Source of the DNA: Clostridia bacterium
Lineage (GTDB): Bacteria > Bacillota > Clostridia > Oscillospirales > Acutalibacteraceae
Assembly (NCBI GenBank): GCA_017516315.1
Contig: JAFXDE010000046.1
Span: 42,868 to 106,867 of the forward strand
Direction of reading: 5' to 3'
Length of the DNA: 64,000 bases
A program made the translations under genes and the position numbers. Shown one piece after another: positions 24,873-34,014 of this stretch. Every line of letters starts with the position of its first letter. Within the stretch, counting starts at the first letter, position 1. Below the pieces are notes generated by a model. It saw only the letters and a program-made list of their open reading frames with translations. It ran no database searches and was not told the origin of the DNA.

Positions 24873-26678
24873 TTATTCGCTTTTTTGCTTATCTGATTTT
24901 TTCTTATCCTTATCATTCTTTTTAGTTGTTTCCTTATCCTTGTCTTTTTCTTTATCTTTTTCAGATTCATCCCAAACAGAAAGAATAATCTCTGTTCCCT
25001 TGTCAAACTCGAGACCGGAAACCTTATCCGTCATTTCAACGATGCCCGCTTCGTGAGAGCCGTCATTTTCCAAAAGGACCTTTTTAACCTTAAAGCCTTT
25101 ATCCTTCAGCTCTGATTCGGCATCGGCAAACTGAAGACCGATAACCTCGGGAAGCTCTACCTGCTCTGCGCCACGGCTGATTACGAGCTTAACGGTCGAG
25201 CCTGCAAGAACACTTTCACCCTTGACCAAATCCTGACTGATAACAGCATTTTTGTCCACCTTATCATTATACTCGAAGGAAAACTCGAATTTGAAATTTT
25301 TACTGAAGGTTGAATTGGTTGTTATGCTGTCATAGGTATGAGATGTAAAATCCGGCACCGTTACATATCTGTTTACGGGAGCCGCGGCCTGAACATCATC
25401 AGTAGTCGCCGTAATTTCCGTGTTTTCCTCTGTCTTGTTCATAGGAAGAAAATCAAAGGATGCGAAGATATCGTTCAGCACGGGAACATCATAATTTTTA
25501 TAAAGAACGGTAGTATACAGAATGCAGAAAATTATCATACAAACCACAACTACAGCGGTAAATGTACCGACGGCAAGAACAGCAAGAGAGGAATCCTTAC
25601 CCTTTTTCTTGCCTTTAGCCGAAGGCTTTTTACCGGAAGGTGCTGCAGAATTTTTTACCGCTTTTTTCTTATCAGATACGGCGGCGCCGCTTCTGACAGG
25701 GGCATTCGCAGAATGTGTTCCGGACTGATAAACAAGAGAATAAAGCTCTGTTACCGAACGGATTCGGTTTTCTTTGTTTACAGCGAGGCCTCTTATGAAG
25801 GCATTTACGGAATTTTTAGGAAGAGAAGCTGCCACAGCGGAAGGAATCACCATTTCATCCTTTACTGCTCTGTCGGTTGCCTTAGGCGGAACAGCTCCAG
25901 TTATGCAGTAATAAATGAGCGACATAAGAGAATAAACATCGCTGGAGGTTTCTGCCACTCTGTTTTCACCGTAAAGCTCGAGAGCTGAAAAGCCGTTAAC
26001 GGGAGCTTTAGCAAGATAAGCGTTTCCCGAACAGCATTCAGGGATAGAGAACGCTGTTATATGCAATTTCCCGTCAGAGCCTACATGAACGCTCGAGGGA
26101 GAAATGCTTCCGTGAATAACACCTGCTCCGTGAAGCTTTTCCAATGCAGTGAAAATACCCTTGAAGGCTGACTGTGCTTTTTGCCAGGGTAAGGGCTTTT
26201 TAGTTTCCTCGAAATAAGCTTTAAGAGATATACTGTCTGAATATTTGCAAACAGTATATACGGTACCGTTATAGTCGAGAATATTCCTTACGGCAGGAAG
26301 AGAAGGCTCACTCATTATCGAACCGATAGCCTTCCACATAGAAATAAAGCTTTGCAGACAGGAGCCGAAAATTTCTTCGCATCCCAATCTTATACTGACA
26401 GTGCAGGCATCCTGTTCCCTTTCGGTAATTTTAACAGGATAAAACTCATGGACAGATACGACCTCCTCTGTCTCTGTGTCAAGGCCGATATAGGTTATCG
26501 AATCATTTGCCATGGAAACAGCTCTGCCGATAAGATAACGGTCGGCGATAAAAGTGCCCTTCGGCAGACAAGGATAGTGCTGGACGGTTTCTTCATTATA
26601 ATAACAATGCGGACATACAGAAGCATCCATATCTATTTCCTTCATACATCCCATACAGTATTTTTTATTTTCAGTCAT
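24873..26678 (-). CDS. Membrane PASTA protein with a degenerate kinase domain (pseudokinase)
   Basis: A 601-residue protein. The order is: N-terminal zinc ribbon (CMGC...CPHC, residues 8-25); kinase-like domain (~45-320); serine/lysine-rich linker; one membrane segment (~355-380); two PASTA-like repeats (~415-555); and a very charged K/D/E tail. The kinase fold is recognisable but the catalytic motifs are lost. The glycine loop is LIGRAVSMANDS. The usual VAIKE lysine is replaced in VVSVHEFYP. HRDxKPxN reads HGSISPSS, and the DFG position reads AFS. It is therefore unlikely to phosphorylate. PASTA repeats bind muropeptides or lipid II in related proteins, so a cell-wall-sensing scaffold role is plausible. 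AGGAGG precedes the ATG. Single gene. Confidence 0.8.
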   Translation of the reverse strand: MTENKKYCMGCMKEIDMDASVCPHCYYNEETVQHYPCLPKGTFIADRYLIGRAVSMANDSITYIGLDTETEEVVSVHEFYPVKITEREQDACTVSIRLGCEEIFGSCLQSFISMWKAIGSIMSEPSLPAVRNILDYNGTVYTVCKYSDSISLKAYFEETKKPLPWQKAQSAFKGIFTALEKLHGAGVIHGSISPSSVHVGSDGKLHITAFSIPECCSGNAYLAKAPVNGFSALELYGENRVAETSSDVYSLMSLIYYCITGAVPPKATDRAVKDEMVIPSAVAASLPKNSVNAFIRGLAVNKENRIRSVTELYSLVYQSGTHSANAPVRSGAAVSDKKKAVKNSAAPSGKKPSAKGKKKGKDSSLAVLAVGTFTAVVVVCMIIFCILYTTVLYKNYDVPVLNDIFASFDFLPMNKTEENTEITATTDDVQAAAPVNRYVTVPDFTSHTYDSITTNSTFSKNFKFEFSFEYNDKVDKNAVISQDLVKGESVLAGSTVKLVISRGAEQVELPEVIGLQFADAESELKDKGFKVKKVLLENDGSHEAGIVEMTDKVSGLEFDKGTEIILSVWDESEKDKEKDKDKETTKKNDKDKKKSDKQKSE

Positions 26679-26793
26679 TGGATTTACCTCCTGACTCTTT
26701 TTTTACGATAAAATATTTTACAGCATTTTTGAAAAAAAGTCAAGAAAAGAGATTATGGCGTTTATATTTATCTCTAAAGGTAAAACAAATCAC

Positions 26794-27894
26794 TTACTGA
26801 TAACTGCCGTCAAATTTTTCGTAGTTCTCTAAGTATCTGTCAGACACAGCGCAAACATAAAAGTAAGCATATCTCTTATTATTCGGGTCGGAAGAATAAT
26901 AACTGACATAGAATCTGTAGTACGGTAAATACAATTCAGGGTTGCCGTCAGTATAGTAAATAAGGTCAACATCTGCTATTGCTTTATCCGAAAGCTTACC
27001 TCCTGCAACCTGACTTTCATCTGCTGATGAAGCATACTCACCTTTCAGAAGCTTTTTCTGTGCCTCTTCCGGAGTAATTATTGGATAGTCGCCTATTTTC
27101 ACGGATGATGAAATTAAATCCCGGCTCCTGCTGTTAGTATACAGCTCATCCTTAACCTCGTACAGGCTTTGCAGATTAAATGCAATGATATTATCCGCAA
27201 GAGCCTCGTGCTTACAATAACACCGTTTTTCTTCAGAATACACATCTCCGTCAACCGAATACTTTTTATAAACACCGCTTATCATTTCTGATTCGCTTCC
27301 GAAGCTGTAGAGGCTGTGGCGAGATAAAAGATGCTCATATTCCTTTTTTATACTGAAGCTGATGCCTGCTCCGTTGGTTGAGACCTGACCTTGCTCTGTC
27401 TGAAGGATATAATTATAAACTTCATTTTCTTCCTCACCTGCAACCGCTTCTCCGCCGATAATATCAAGCCCCATAAACTCTGCAAAGCCTTCTGCCTGCT
27501 TTTTCAGATCGTCTTCAGAATAGTACTTTTGTGATAATTTTCCATTATTGTAGCGCATATTTTTGTAAACAGGCAGTGTTTCAAGCCTTACATCCTTTGA
27601 CCACGGGTTTATATTATCGGAATTATTAAGACTCATATCATCAGTGCCTTCATATCCTAATCCAATCGCTTCATAAGTGACAGAGCTTATATCTAACATC
27701 GGCAGCTTAAGATGATTTTCTGTATAAGCATTTCTTACATAACCTCCTGTCATAATAAGACACATACAAGCGGCTATGCCGACAGTCCATCTGATTATTT
27801 TTTTCTGTCGGCCGTTCTTTTTACCGGACATTGCCTCGTCAATGAATCTGTCGTCGATTTCTCCGAGAGCAATGAATAAATCCTCACCCTTCAT
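26794..27894 (-). CDS. Single-pass membrane protein, probable partner/anti-sigma of the adjacent ECF factor
   Basis: A 366-residue protein with an N-terminal cytoplasmic stretch (EDLFIALGEIDDRFIDEAM), one membrane segment at about residues 33-52, and a ~310-residue extracytoplasmic part. I do not recognise the outer domain. The N-terminal pattern is common in Clostridia proteins encoded directly after ECF sigma factors, and here the ATG overlaps the sigma stop by four bases. An anti-sigma or signal-sensing role is inferred from that pairing; no zinc-binding anti-sigma motif is seen. Confidence 0.6.
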   Translation of the reverse strand: MKGEDLFIALGEIDDRFIDEAMSGKKNGRQKKIIRWTVGIAACMCLIMTGGYVRNAYTENHLKLPMLDISSVTYEAIGLGYEGTDDMSLNNSDNINPWSKDVRLETLPVYKNMRYNNGKLSQKYYSEDDLKKQAEGFAEFMGLDIIGGEAVAGEEENEVYNYILQTEQGQVSTNGAGISFSIKKEYEHLLSRHSLYSFGSESEMISGVYKKYSVDGDVYSEEKRCYCKHEALADNIIAFNLQSLYEVKDELYTNSRSRDLISSSVKIGDYPIITPEEAQKKLLKGEYASSADESQVAGGKLSDKAIADVDLIYYTDGNPELYLPYYRFYVSYYSSDPNNKRYAYFYVCAVSDRYLENYEKFDGSYQ

Positions 27895-28451
27895 ACTGCT
27901 ATCCCTTCCTTCTCTAATTTTTCTTTCAGCTTCAGCCTCATACGGTAAAGAATGGATGTAACCGTGCTTTCCTTAAGAGAAAAATCCTTCGCTATCTGCG
28001 AAACTGACTCACAGTACCAATATCTGCAAACAAAGATTTTTCTGTTTGCTTCCTTCTGAGTCCTGAGGAATTCATCGAGAAGGCTTGCGAGGAATTTTCC
28101 GTCGATATTTTCTTCGACAGTTAATTCGGACGGTATGCAGGCCTCCAGCTCAGAAAAAATTAAATCAACTGTTGTGCCGCCTCGTTTTTCGGCAGAATGT
28201 GTTTTCCAAAGGTTGATTGCTGAATTACGCGTTATCCTGCCAAGATATGCTCGTAAGCTCTTCGGTATTTTGGGCGGTATGGAGTTCCACGCTTTCAGAT
28301 ATGTACTGTTTACACACTCTTCGCTGTCTTCATAGCTGAAAAGAATGTTTTCCGCTATACACATAAGGTATCTGCCGTATTTCTCGGATGTTTCGCTTAT
28401 AGCTTTTTCTGAACGGTCAAAGTAAAGCTTAATTATGTCGTTGTCATTCAT
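27891..28451 (-). CDS. ECF-type RNA polymerase sigma factor
   Basis: A 186-residue sigma-70-family factor. Region 2 includes ENILFSYEDSEECVNSTYLKAW near residues 30-55, and region 4 is the C-terminal helix-turn-helix (SVSQIAKDFSLKESTVTSIL). GGAGG six bases upstream points to the ATG at 28451. Overlap with the downstream membrane protein gene marks a sigma/anti-sigma-like pair. The promoter set it reads is unknown. Confidence 0.88.
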   Translation of the reverse strand: MNDNDIIKLYFDRSEKAISETSEKYGRYLMCIAENILFSYEDSEECVNSTYLKAWNSIPPKIPKSLRAYLGRITRNSAINLWKTHSAEKRGGTTVDLIFSELEACIPSELTVEENIDGKFLASLLDEFLRTQKEANRKIFVCRYWYCESVSQIAKDFSLKESTVTSILYRMRLKLKEKLEKEGIAV

Positions 28452-28536
28452 ATTCATCCTCCTTTCACTTATAAAGACAGAAAAAATAAGCTTATATTGC
28501 AAAAAAAAACAGAATTTTTAATCAATAGCTCTGTAA

Positions 28537-28583
28537 TCAAAAAATCCGAACTCATTCTTCTCAGAGATGGGTTCGGATTTTTA
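28537..28583 (-). terminator. Terminator after tRNA-Leu
   Basis: On the minus strand AAAAATCCGAAC and GTTCGGATTTTT form a long hairpin ending in a T-tract, immediately past the tRNA. Confidence 0.85.
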
Positions 28584-28587
28584 GGTT

Positions 28588-28672
28588 TGGTGCGGGTAAC
28601 AGGGGTCGAACCTGCACGTCTTGCGACACAAGAACCTAAATCTTGCGTGTATGCCAATTTCACCATACCCGC
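28588..28672 (-). tRNA. tRNA-Leu (TAG)
   Basis: An 85-nt class II tRNA with encoded CCA. The anticodon loop is TTTAGGT (anticodon TAG, reading CUA/CUN leucine codons), with a long variable arm (TGTCGCAAGACG), GGTTCGACC in the T arm and acceptor GCGGGTA/TACCCGC. No clear promoter of its own is seen upstream, so it may be transcribed with the RNA candidate at 28715-28862. Confidence 0.95.
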
Positions 28673-28714
28673 TTATGTAAGCTCAGAAGAGCCATAACAT
28701 ATCCCGCTTTGCCG

Positions 28715-28862
28715 GAAATGATGTGTATAACCTGCTTAAAAGCAGGGTGGTGATAGCGAGTCAGGTTCACGCTCCCTTCGTCCGCCGTAGGGCGGGAGGT
28801 CTGCAATCCGCTGACAAAGCATCTCTCCGTTTAGTTACGTGTTGGGTTATAACTATCATAAT
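28715..28862 (-). ncRNA. Structured RNA candidate, possibly 6S-like
   Basis: This gene-free stretch contains a long-range helix. TATAACC (28726-28732) and ATGAT (28718-28722) pair with GGTTATA (28845-28851) and ATCAT (28855-28859) around a symmetric 3x3 internal loop. Inside lie a local hairpin CCTGC TTAAAA GCAGG, a GTCAG/CTGAC helix and a GC-rich apical hairpin. On the minus strand this gives a closing stem, an open bubble, a long terminal stem and a small hairpin on the 3' side of the bubble, as in 6S RNA, and the length is close. The strand, the ends and the 6S identity are unproven. Confidence 0.4.
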
Positions 28863-28908
28863 TATCGTACAAAGCAGGATAATATTATTTTATTCAATAT
28901 ATAGGGAA

Positions 28909-29223
28909 TTATTCAGCAGAATCCTCTGCTTCATATTTTTCGATGAGTCTGTCCTCGATGATATTACCGATTTCATTGAATTCCTTTTCATCCTCTATCT
29001 GAACGAGATAGGTTTCACCGTCTTCTTCGATAACCTTAAGGATAAGAACCTCGCCGTCATCATCTAAAATTTCGGTTTCATCATCGTATATAGGAAGAAG
29101 AGCAACATAACGGTTACCTTCCTCAGTTTCAACTCTGTCGATTTCCTCGAATAAATGCTCGACACCGTCATCATCGATTACACTGACAATGTCCTCCATA
29201 TAAAGTTCTTCGTCTTTACTCAT
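28909..29223 (-). CDS. DUF1292 domain protein
   Basis: A very acidic 104-residue protein (MSKDEELYMEDIVSVIDDDG). It has the DUF1292 pattern of beta-rich sequence such as RYVALLPIYDDETEILDDD and VLILKVIEEDGE. The family (YrzB-like) is widespread in Firmicutes with no established function. GAGGTG six bases upstream fixes the start at 29223; a GTG at 29232 lies in that site. Confidence 0.85.
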   Translation of the reverse strand: MSKDEELYMEDIVSVIDDDGVEHLFEEIDRVETEEGNRYVALLPIYDDETEILDDDGEVLILKVIEEDGETYLVQIEDEKEFNEIGNIIEDRLIEKYEAEDSAE

Positions 29224-29297
29224 TATAAACACCTCTTTCTTAACTACTTATATTTTAATGTTTTACTGTCTTAATGTCAATAGTCAAAGAGAAATTT

Positions 29298-30125
29298 CTA
29301 TATTTTTTCTTCCTTGAAGCCGTCCCTTGTAAGATGATATATTCTGTCGATACCGCAGCTCTTACAGTGCTCCTTAGCCTTATCGAACATAAAATCAAGA
29401 GCATCCGTACAGTGTGCATCGCTGGATACCGTAACTCTTACTCCTCGCTCCCCTATTCTCTTAAGAATAAACGAAGCGGGATAAGGAGTATCATTACCGC
29501 AGCGGAACATCGCACCTGTATTGATTTCAAAGACGGCCTCCGGCTTGTTATCTATAATGTAGTCAAGCCATTTAAGAGCACTTTTTTTGTATTCTTCGTC
29601 AGTCTCATCGAAAAGAGCGAAGTCTTTGTTAAACTTAGTTATAAGGTCATAATGACCGACAACATCCGTTTTTTCTCTTACGACAAATTCGGCAAGACTT
29701 CTGAAATAATAATCTGCCATACTGCTCCAGCTTCCGCCGAATTCCTCGTTCACACATTCCGTAAGCTCCTCGGGTGAAAGATCGATGGCGTATATTTTAT
29801 CCTTTCCGTGAATCTGATGAACTGACGAAAGAATGTAATCGAAGCTATAAGCCTTATCAAGCTCATAATCAGCGTCAAGCTCTATTCCGCAGAGTATTTC
29901 GATTCTGTCGGCATACTCTTTTTTCAGCGAACAGATTATTTCACAGTATTTATCGAGCTTTTCGCCCGTCATAGCCCATTCGTTAGGAAAATTCATCGGC
30001 ACATGACCCGAAAAGCCCAGAGTAGTAAAGCCCTTCTCTATGGCACTCTCTATCATTTCACGCGCTGTACATTTACCGTCGCAGTAATTTGTATGAGTGT
30101 GGCAGTTAGTTTTAATAATGCTCAT
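29298..30125 (-). CDS. hisJ: PHP-family histidinol-phosphatase (HisJ type)
   Basis: A 275-residue PHP phosphoesterase. Metal residues are seen in NCHTHTNYCDG at the N-terminus, GFSGHVPM near 38, GIELDADY near 80, SSVHQIHG near 100, VGHYDLI near 155 and SSDAHCTD near 240. The expected reaction is L-histidinol phosphate to histidinol, but no his gene is nearby, so another sugar-phosphate substrate is possible. The start at 30125 follows AAAAGG; a hairpin lies just upstream. Confidence 0.85.
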   Translation of the reverse strand: MSIIKTNCHTHTNYCDGKCTAREMIESAIEKGFTTLGFSGHVPMNFPNEWAMTGEKLDKYCEIICSLKKEYADRIEILCGIELDADYELDKAYSFDYILSSVHQIHGKDKIYAIDLSPEELTECVNEEFGGSWSSMADYYFRSLAEFVVREKTDVVGHYDLITKFNKDFALFDETDEEYKKSALKWLDYIIDNKPEAVFEINTGAMFRCGNDTPYPASFILKRIGERGVRVTVSSDAHCTDALDFMFDKAKEHCKSCGIDRIYHLTRDGFKEEKI

Positions 30126-30147
30126 ATTATCAACCTTTTCAAGTAAC

Positions 30148-30170
30148 AATCCCTGCTTTAGGCAGGGATT
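30148..30170 (-). terminator. Hairpin between the mannosidase and hisJ genes
   Basis: A 9-bp stem AATCCCTGC / GCAGGGATT follows the mannosidase stop by about ten bases. Downstream is TTGTTACTT, a weak T-tract, so this could be a partial terminator or an mRNA processing/stability element. Confidence 0.5.
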
Positions 30171-30179
30171 GAAATTAAC

Positions 30180-33100
30180 TTATGATTTATTGGGAGTTTT
30201 CTTCCACTTTTTCATCTGCTTTTTGTGATGCTTCTTTTCCTTGCGTGACATCTTATAATCAAACTTTCTGTCACTGATTCTGTCATAAAGAGCAGATTCA
30301 AGCTTAGCGTATTCTTCTTCATTACTCTGAGCTGCTGCGAGAATAATAAGTCCGTTATCCTCGGGAAGTGTAACTGTCGAAGCTCCGTCAGTATCAATTT
30401 CATACATAAAGAAGTAAATCTGTGCAGCTACATTGTCACCCTGAGGTGAATGTGTATGGGTATACTCTATAGCAAGTCTGTCAGTTTTTATATTTGCAAC
30501 CTCAGCGAGATTATAAAGATCCCACTTAGCGATTCTCTCGTTGATTGACTGTACCTTAACGGGAACAGCCTTATCGTCAACCTTGAATTCGTATACCTTA
30601 TCGCCGTAAAGAGAAGCACCTACGAAATAAAGCTTTTTACCGTAAACATTTATCTGCTGTCCTGCACATATAAGAGCATTGTTGCCTTCGCCCCAGATGT
30701 CTCCTGTTTCGAACTTAACGCCTGCACACTCGATTGTCTTGGGTACAAGCTCGCCGGGAATAGAAACATTAACTGTAGGAATAGCAGTAGTATCTCTGTT
30801 ATGGTTAAAGGTAACTACGTCAATATTATAGGGAAGCTCAATCTTTGAGGGAACATTCTTAGAGCCTACCTTGCAGTCAACAAGAGTAACGGCGAATGTC
30901 TTTACCTCATAAGGATCAAGATCAAATACGAGCTTGCCGTCCACTACGGTAGCAGGTCCGATATCCTCTTCCATACCGTTTACAGCCTTAGCTGATGCTA
31001 TGCCTTTACCTAAGGTAAATTCTACACCTCTTACCTTCTTGTTAGCTCCTTCATTGAATCTTACGATAATACTTTCATCATCCTCAGCCTTTTTGATAGC
31101 GCGGACGATAACGTCCTTATCGTTTATCGCACCGAAGGAATACTCACTGGCAAGAACACCTTCGTGCTTGTTTGTAACAAATACAGTAAGGGGCTGATTA
31201 AAGAAGCGCGCATTAAGCTGTGTACCGTTATCGTATTCACCCTTATGCGAATAGATGGCATAGCCATATCTGTTAAGACCGAAGTCCATCATGCCCTGTA
31301 CACTGTCATGTCTGTAATACTGTTTGGGAGAGTGAAGAACCGTAAGACGGAGACTCTTTTCATCCTTCATAATCCAACCGTATTTGGAATCACTGAATAC
31401 AGACACACCGTAAACGCCGGATTTATCTGTAATATCTGCCCATCTCTGTGCGGGAACCTCGTAAAGCTTTTTATTTGCCTTTTCTCTCTTTATAGCGCCA
31501 AGTCCGAGGTCAAAAGTAGCTTTTTTGTTTCCTACATTAAAGTAGAAGCCGTTGTGAAGAGTTCTGCAGAATTCTCTCCATTCTACTTCGTTACGGACGG
31601 CAACATAAGGACAGCCGGCAACAAGTGAAACAAAATATGTAAAGGTAGATTTGTTAACCTTCTGCTCAACCTTGAGGGTGACTCTTACGGGACCCTTCTC
31701 GATAAGTGTACACTTACCCTTACCTGCGAATTCCCAGGGATATTTGCACACTTCCTTATAACGAAGCTCCCAAGCGGCATACTCGCCTGCACCCTTGTAT
31801 TTATTCAGTTCGAATCTGATAGGCTTCTTAAGAAGCTCAGTATCGTCGAGAGTTTTATCAATAATTGATGAAATATCACCGTCAGAATTTACTGTAACGA
31901 TGTATTTGAAGTTTTCGATGGAACGGCCTGAGCAACGAAGTCCCGTATTGATTTTACAGGGTACATCGCTTTCCACTACATCAAGTACCTTGAAGCCGAG
32001 AGCAGGAATGTAATCAGCTACAGATACAGACATTTTTCCGTCTTTGATGTAATTTACCTGAGAAGGTACTTCCTTTCCGTTCTTGTCGAATACTCTTACG
32101 AATTCTTTTTCACCTGCATCGATTACAAGGTCAACCTCACCCATTCTGCCATGCTCAACGGTGTTATTGATTACGATTGCCGTACCCTTTGTCCATGAGG
32201 TATCCATCTTTTTTATAATTTCAGAGGCAGCACCTTCATAAGCGTTTGTAAGCTGGTTGGCACTGAGAACATAATCATTCCATGAACGCTGATATACTCT
32301 TTCTACGGATGTACCTGTAATGTCATCGTGGAAGGTATGAGCAAGCGTTCTCTTCCAGCCCTTGTCGATTTCGGTTCTGGGATACTCTGCACCTGTGAGA
32401 GCCTCAGCGGCTACAGACATACGCTCTGCCATATCAGCGATTTCCTCGTTACGGCGATTGTATCTCTTACTGAAGGAACGGGAAATGTATGAGCCTACAC
32501 CGTGGTCTGTCATAAGAAGCTCGTTTTCCCATTTGGGAAGCTTTTCAAACTCTGTCTGAGAAAGAGAGGAAATATCGTCGAAGAACTCCGTGGGAGAAGA
32601 GGATACAACCTTAATTTCAGACGAATCGTTCTTTCTTATTTCCTCACATACAGTTTTAACGGACTGCTCTTTGGGAGCGCCGCCGACATCACCTACACCG
32701 TGATATGCGAAGGTAACGGGAAGGTCATATTCTTTGATATTATTGTCAAGCTTTTTGGTAAGCCCCTGATTTGTACGAACCTTTTTAAAGGTGGTGCAGT
32801 ATGATTTTGCATTAAGAGAAGCGATAGCATATTTACCGTTTACACCGTACCAACGGCCGATGTCGAAGGGAATACCGTATGCGCTGCCCCAGGAAAGCTT
32901 CTGTGTAGAGAAGCCCTTGATACCGGCATGCTCAATAATAGAAGGAAGAGCCCAACCGAAGCCGAAGCAGTCGGGGAGGAAAATATCATTACTCTTCTTA
33001 CCGAATTTCTTTTCAAAGTATTTATTACCGTAGAGAATATTTCTGAAAAGTGCTTCGGGTGAAGGAACATTTACATCGCCGTTTTCATAGCTGGAGCCGG

Positions 33101-33350
33101 TTACATTCCATCTGCCCTCCTCGATGTATTTTCTCAGCTGCTCGAACTTCTCGGGATAATACTCCTCCATAAGCTCGTATCTGTAAGAGCCTTCGAAATT
33201 AAACTGATACTCGGGGTATTTCTCGAAATGCTTGAAGTTTTCATCGAGAGTTGCAGGGATGCAGACATTGATTACATGCTCGAAATCCCAATTCCATACC
33301 GTATCAAGATGTGCAGTCGCAATAGTATAAATTTTTTTGTCCTTATTCAT
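30180..33350 (-). CDS. Alpha-mannosidase, GH38 family
   Basis: A 1056-residue retaining alpha-mannosidase with no signal peptide, so probably cytoplasmic. The GH38 zinc-site motif AHLDTVWNWD is at residues ~13-22, and LPDCFGFGWALPS, carrying the nucleophile aspartate, is near residue 130. The helical and beta-sandwich domains fill the rest, and a very basic tail (RKEKKHHKKQMKKWKK) closes it. GAGGTG four bases upstream selects the ATG at 33350. It likely trims mannosides from imported host or yeast glycans; no transporter is adjacent. Confidence 0.92.
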   Translation of the reverse strand: MNKDKKIYTIATAHLDTVWNWDFEHVINVCIPATLDENFKHFEKYPEYQFNFEGSYRYELMEEYYPEKFEQLRKYIEEGRWNVTGSSYENGDVNVPSPEALFRNILYGNKYFEKKFGKKSNDIFLPDCFGFGWALPSIIEHAGIKGFSTQKLSWGSAYGIPFDIGRWYGVNGKYAIASLNAKSYCTTFKKVRTNQGLTKKLDNNIKEYDLPVTFAYHGVGDVGGAPKEQSVKTVCEEIRKNDSSEIKVVSSSPTEFFDDISSLSQTEFEKLPKWENELLMTDHGVGSYISRSFSKRYNRRNEEIADMAERMSVAAEALTGAEYPRTEIDKGWKRTLAHTFHDDITGTSVERVYQRSWNDYVLSANQLTNAYEGAASEIIKKMDTSWTKGTAIVINNTVEHGRMGEVDLVIDAGEKEFVRVFDKNGKEVPSQVNYIKDGKMSVSVADYIPALGFKVLDVVESDVPCKINTGLRCSGRSIENFKYIVTVNSDGDISSIIDKTLDDTELLKKPIRFELNKYKGAGEYAAWELRYKEVCKYPWEFAGKGKCTLIEKGPVRVTLKVEQKVNKSTFTYFVSLVAGCPYVAVRNEVEWREFCRTLHNGFYFNVGNKKATFDLGLGAIKREKANKKLYEVPAQRWADITDKSGVYGVSVFSDSKYGWIMKDEKSLRLTVLHSPKQYYRHDSVQGMMDFGLNRYGYAIYSHKGEYDNGTQLNARFFNQPLTVFVTNKHEGVLASEYSFGAINDKDVIVRAIKKAEDDESIIVRFNEGANKKVRGVEFTLGKGIASAKAVNGMEEDIGPATVVDGKLVFDLDPYEVKTFAVTLVDCKVGSKNVPSKIELPYNIDVVTFNHNRDTTAIPTVNVSIPGELVPKTIECAGVKFETGDIWGEGNNALICAGQQINVYGKKLYFVGASLYGDKVYEFKVDDKAVPVKVQSINERIAKWDLYNLAEVANIKTDRLAIEYTHTHSPQGDNVAAQIYFFMYEIDTDGASTVTLPEDNGLIILAAAQSNEEEYAKLESALYDRISDRKFDYKMSRKEKKHHKKQMKKWKKTPNKS

Positions 33351-33404
33351 AATGCACCTCATATAAGAGTTTTTATTTACGCGTATTAAACGCTTATTAC
33401 CTGT

Positions 33405-33872
33405 TTATTTTCTCGCGGTAGCAAAAATGTAAATATTACCCGCAGCATATATTACGGCTGCTACGATATTTACGATGCCGAGGGTACTCCAGACTGTTCC
33501 GTCGAGAGGAGCCACGAAGCCGAGAGAATTCATTTCGAAAAACAAAGCCGCAGATGTAGCCGTTATAAAAGCGAGAAGTACAGCAGACACGATAAAAATC
33601 ACAAGCTGAACAACAGAATTTTTAACCAGAGCCTTATCGGTAAGACCTCCGACGAGATAAGCCACAAAAGCAACAAGGGAGCAAACCGGCGAAAAAGCAA
33701 GGAAAATAACTCCGTCCTTGCCGGGACGCTCTATGCTGTTAGCGATATCAGATACGGGAACATATTCGTAAAGAATAACGCTGATTATAACCAGAACAAG
33801 AGCAACACAAGCCGTAGCTATATAAGCTGCACCGCAGTTGTGCTTTGCATTTTCTTTTGAAACACTACTCAT
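33405..33872 (-). CDS. Small four-helix membrane protein of unknown function
   Basis: A 155-residue protein with four hydrophobic segments (about residues 15-38, 55-77, 85-110 and 127-150) and short polar loops. No conserved family is recognised. It lies directly upstream of the GH38 mannosidase with a 54-base gap in the same direction, so it may share its transcript. Confidence 0.7.
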   Translation of the reverse strand: MSSVSKENAKHNCGAAYIATACVALVLVIISVILYEYVPVSDIANSIERPGKDGVIFLAFSPVCSLVAFVAYLVGGLTDKALVKNSVVQLVIFIVSAVLLAFITATSAALFFEMNSLGFVAPLDGTVWSTLGIVNIVAAVIYAAGNIYIFATARK

Positions 33873-33967
33873 ATTTTCACCTCTTTACATATTAAACCTA
33901 ATTTAAGTTATTTTACCATAAGAGCAATACATTTTCAACAATTTATTAAATTTATTTTTTAAAATTT

Positions 33968-34011
33968 TATAAAAATATGCTCTGCCGAAAGCTTACGGCA
34001 GAGCATATTTA
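33968..34011 (-). terminator. Strong terminator after ftsH
   Basis: On the minus strand AAATATGCTCTGCCG and CGGCAGAGCATATTT form a 14-15 bp stem followed by TTATAAAATTTTA. Confidence 0.9.
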
Positions 34012-34014
34012 AAA

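Noticed and set aside
24873-24990. Lysine/aspartate-rich tail of the PASTA protein as a separate small gene or frameshift
   Set aside because: It is in frame with the PASTA domain and similar charged tails occur in related membrane proteins.
28741-28830. Possible SRP RNA because of AGGTCTGCAATCCGCT-like sequence
   Set aside because: The diagnostic S-domain tetraloop region (GGAAGGAAGCAGC type) is missing on both strands.
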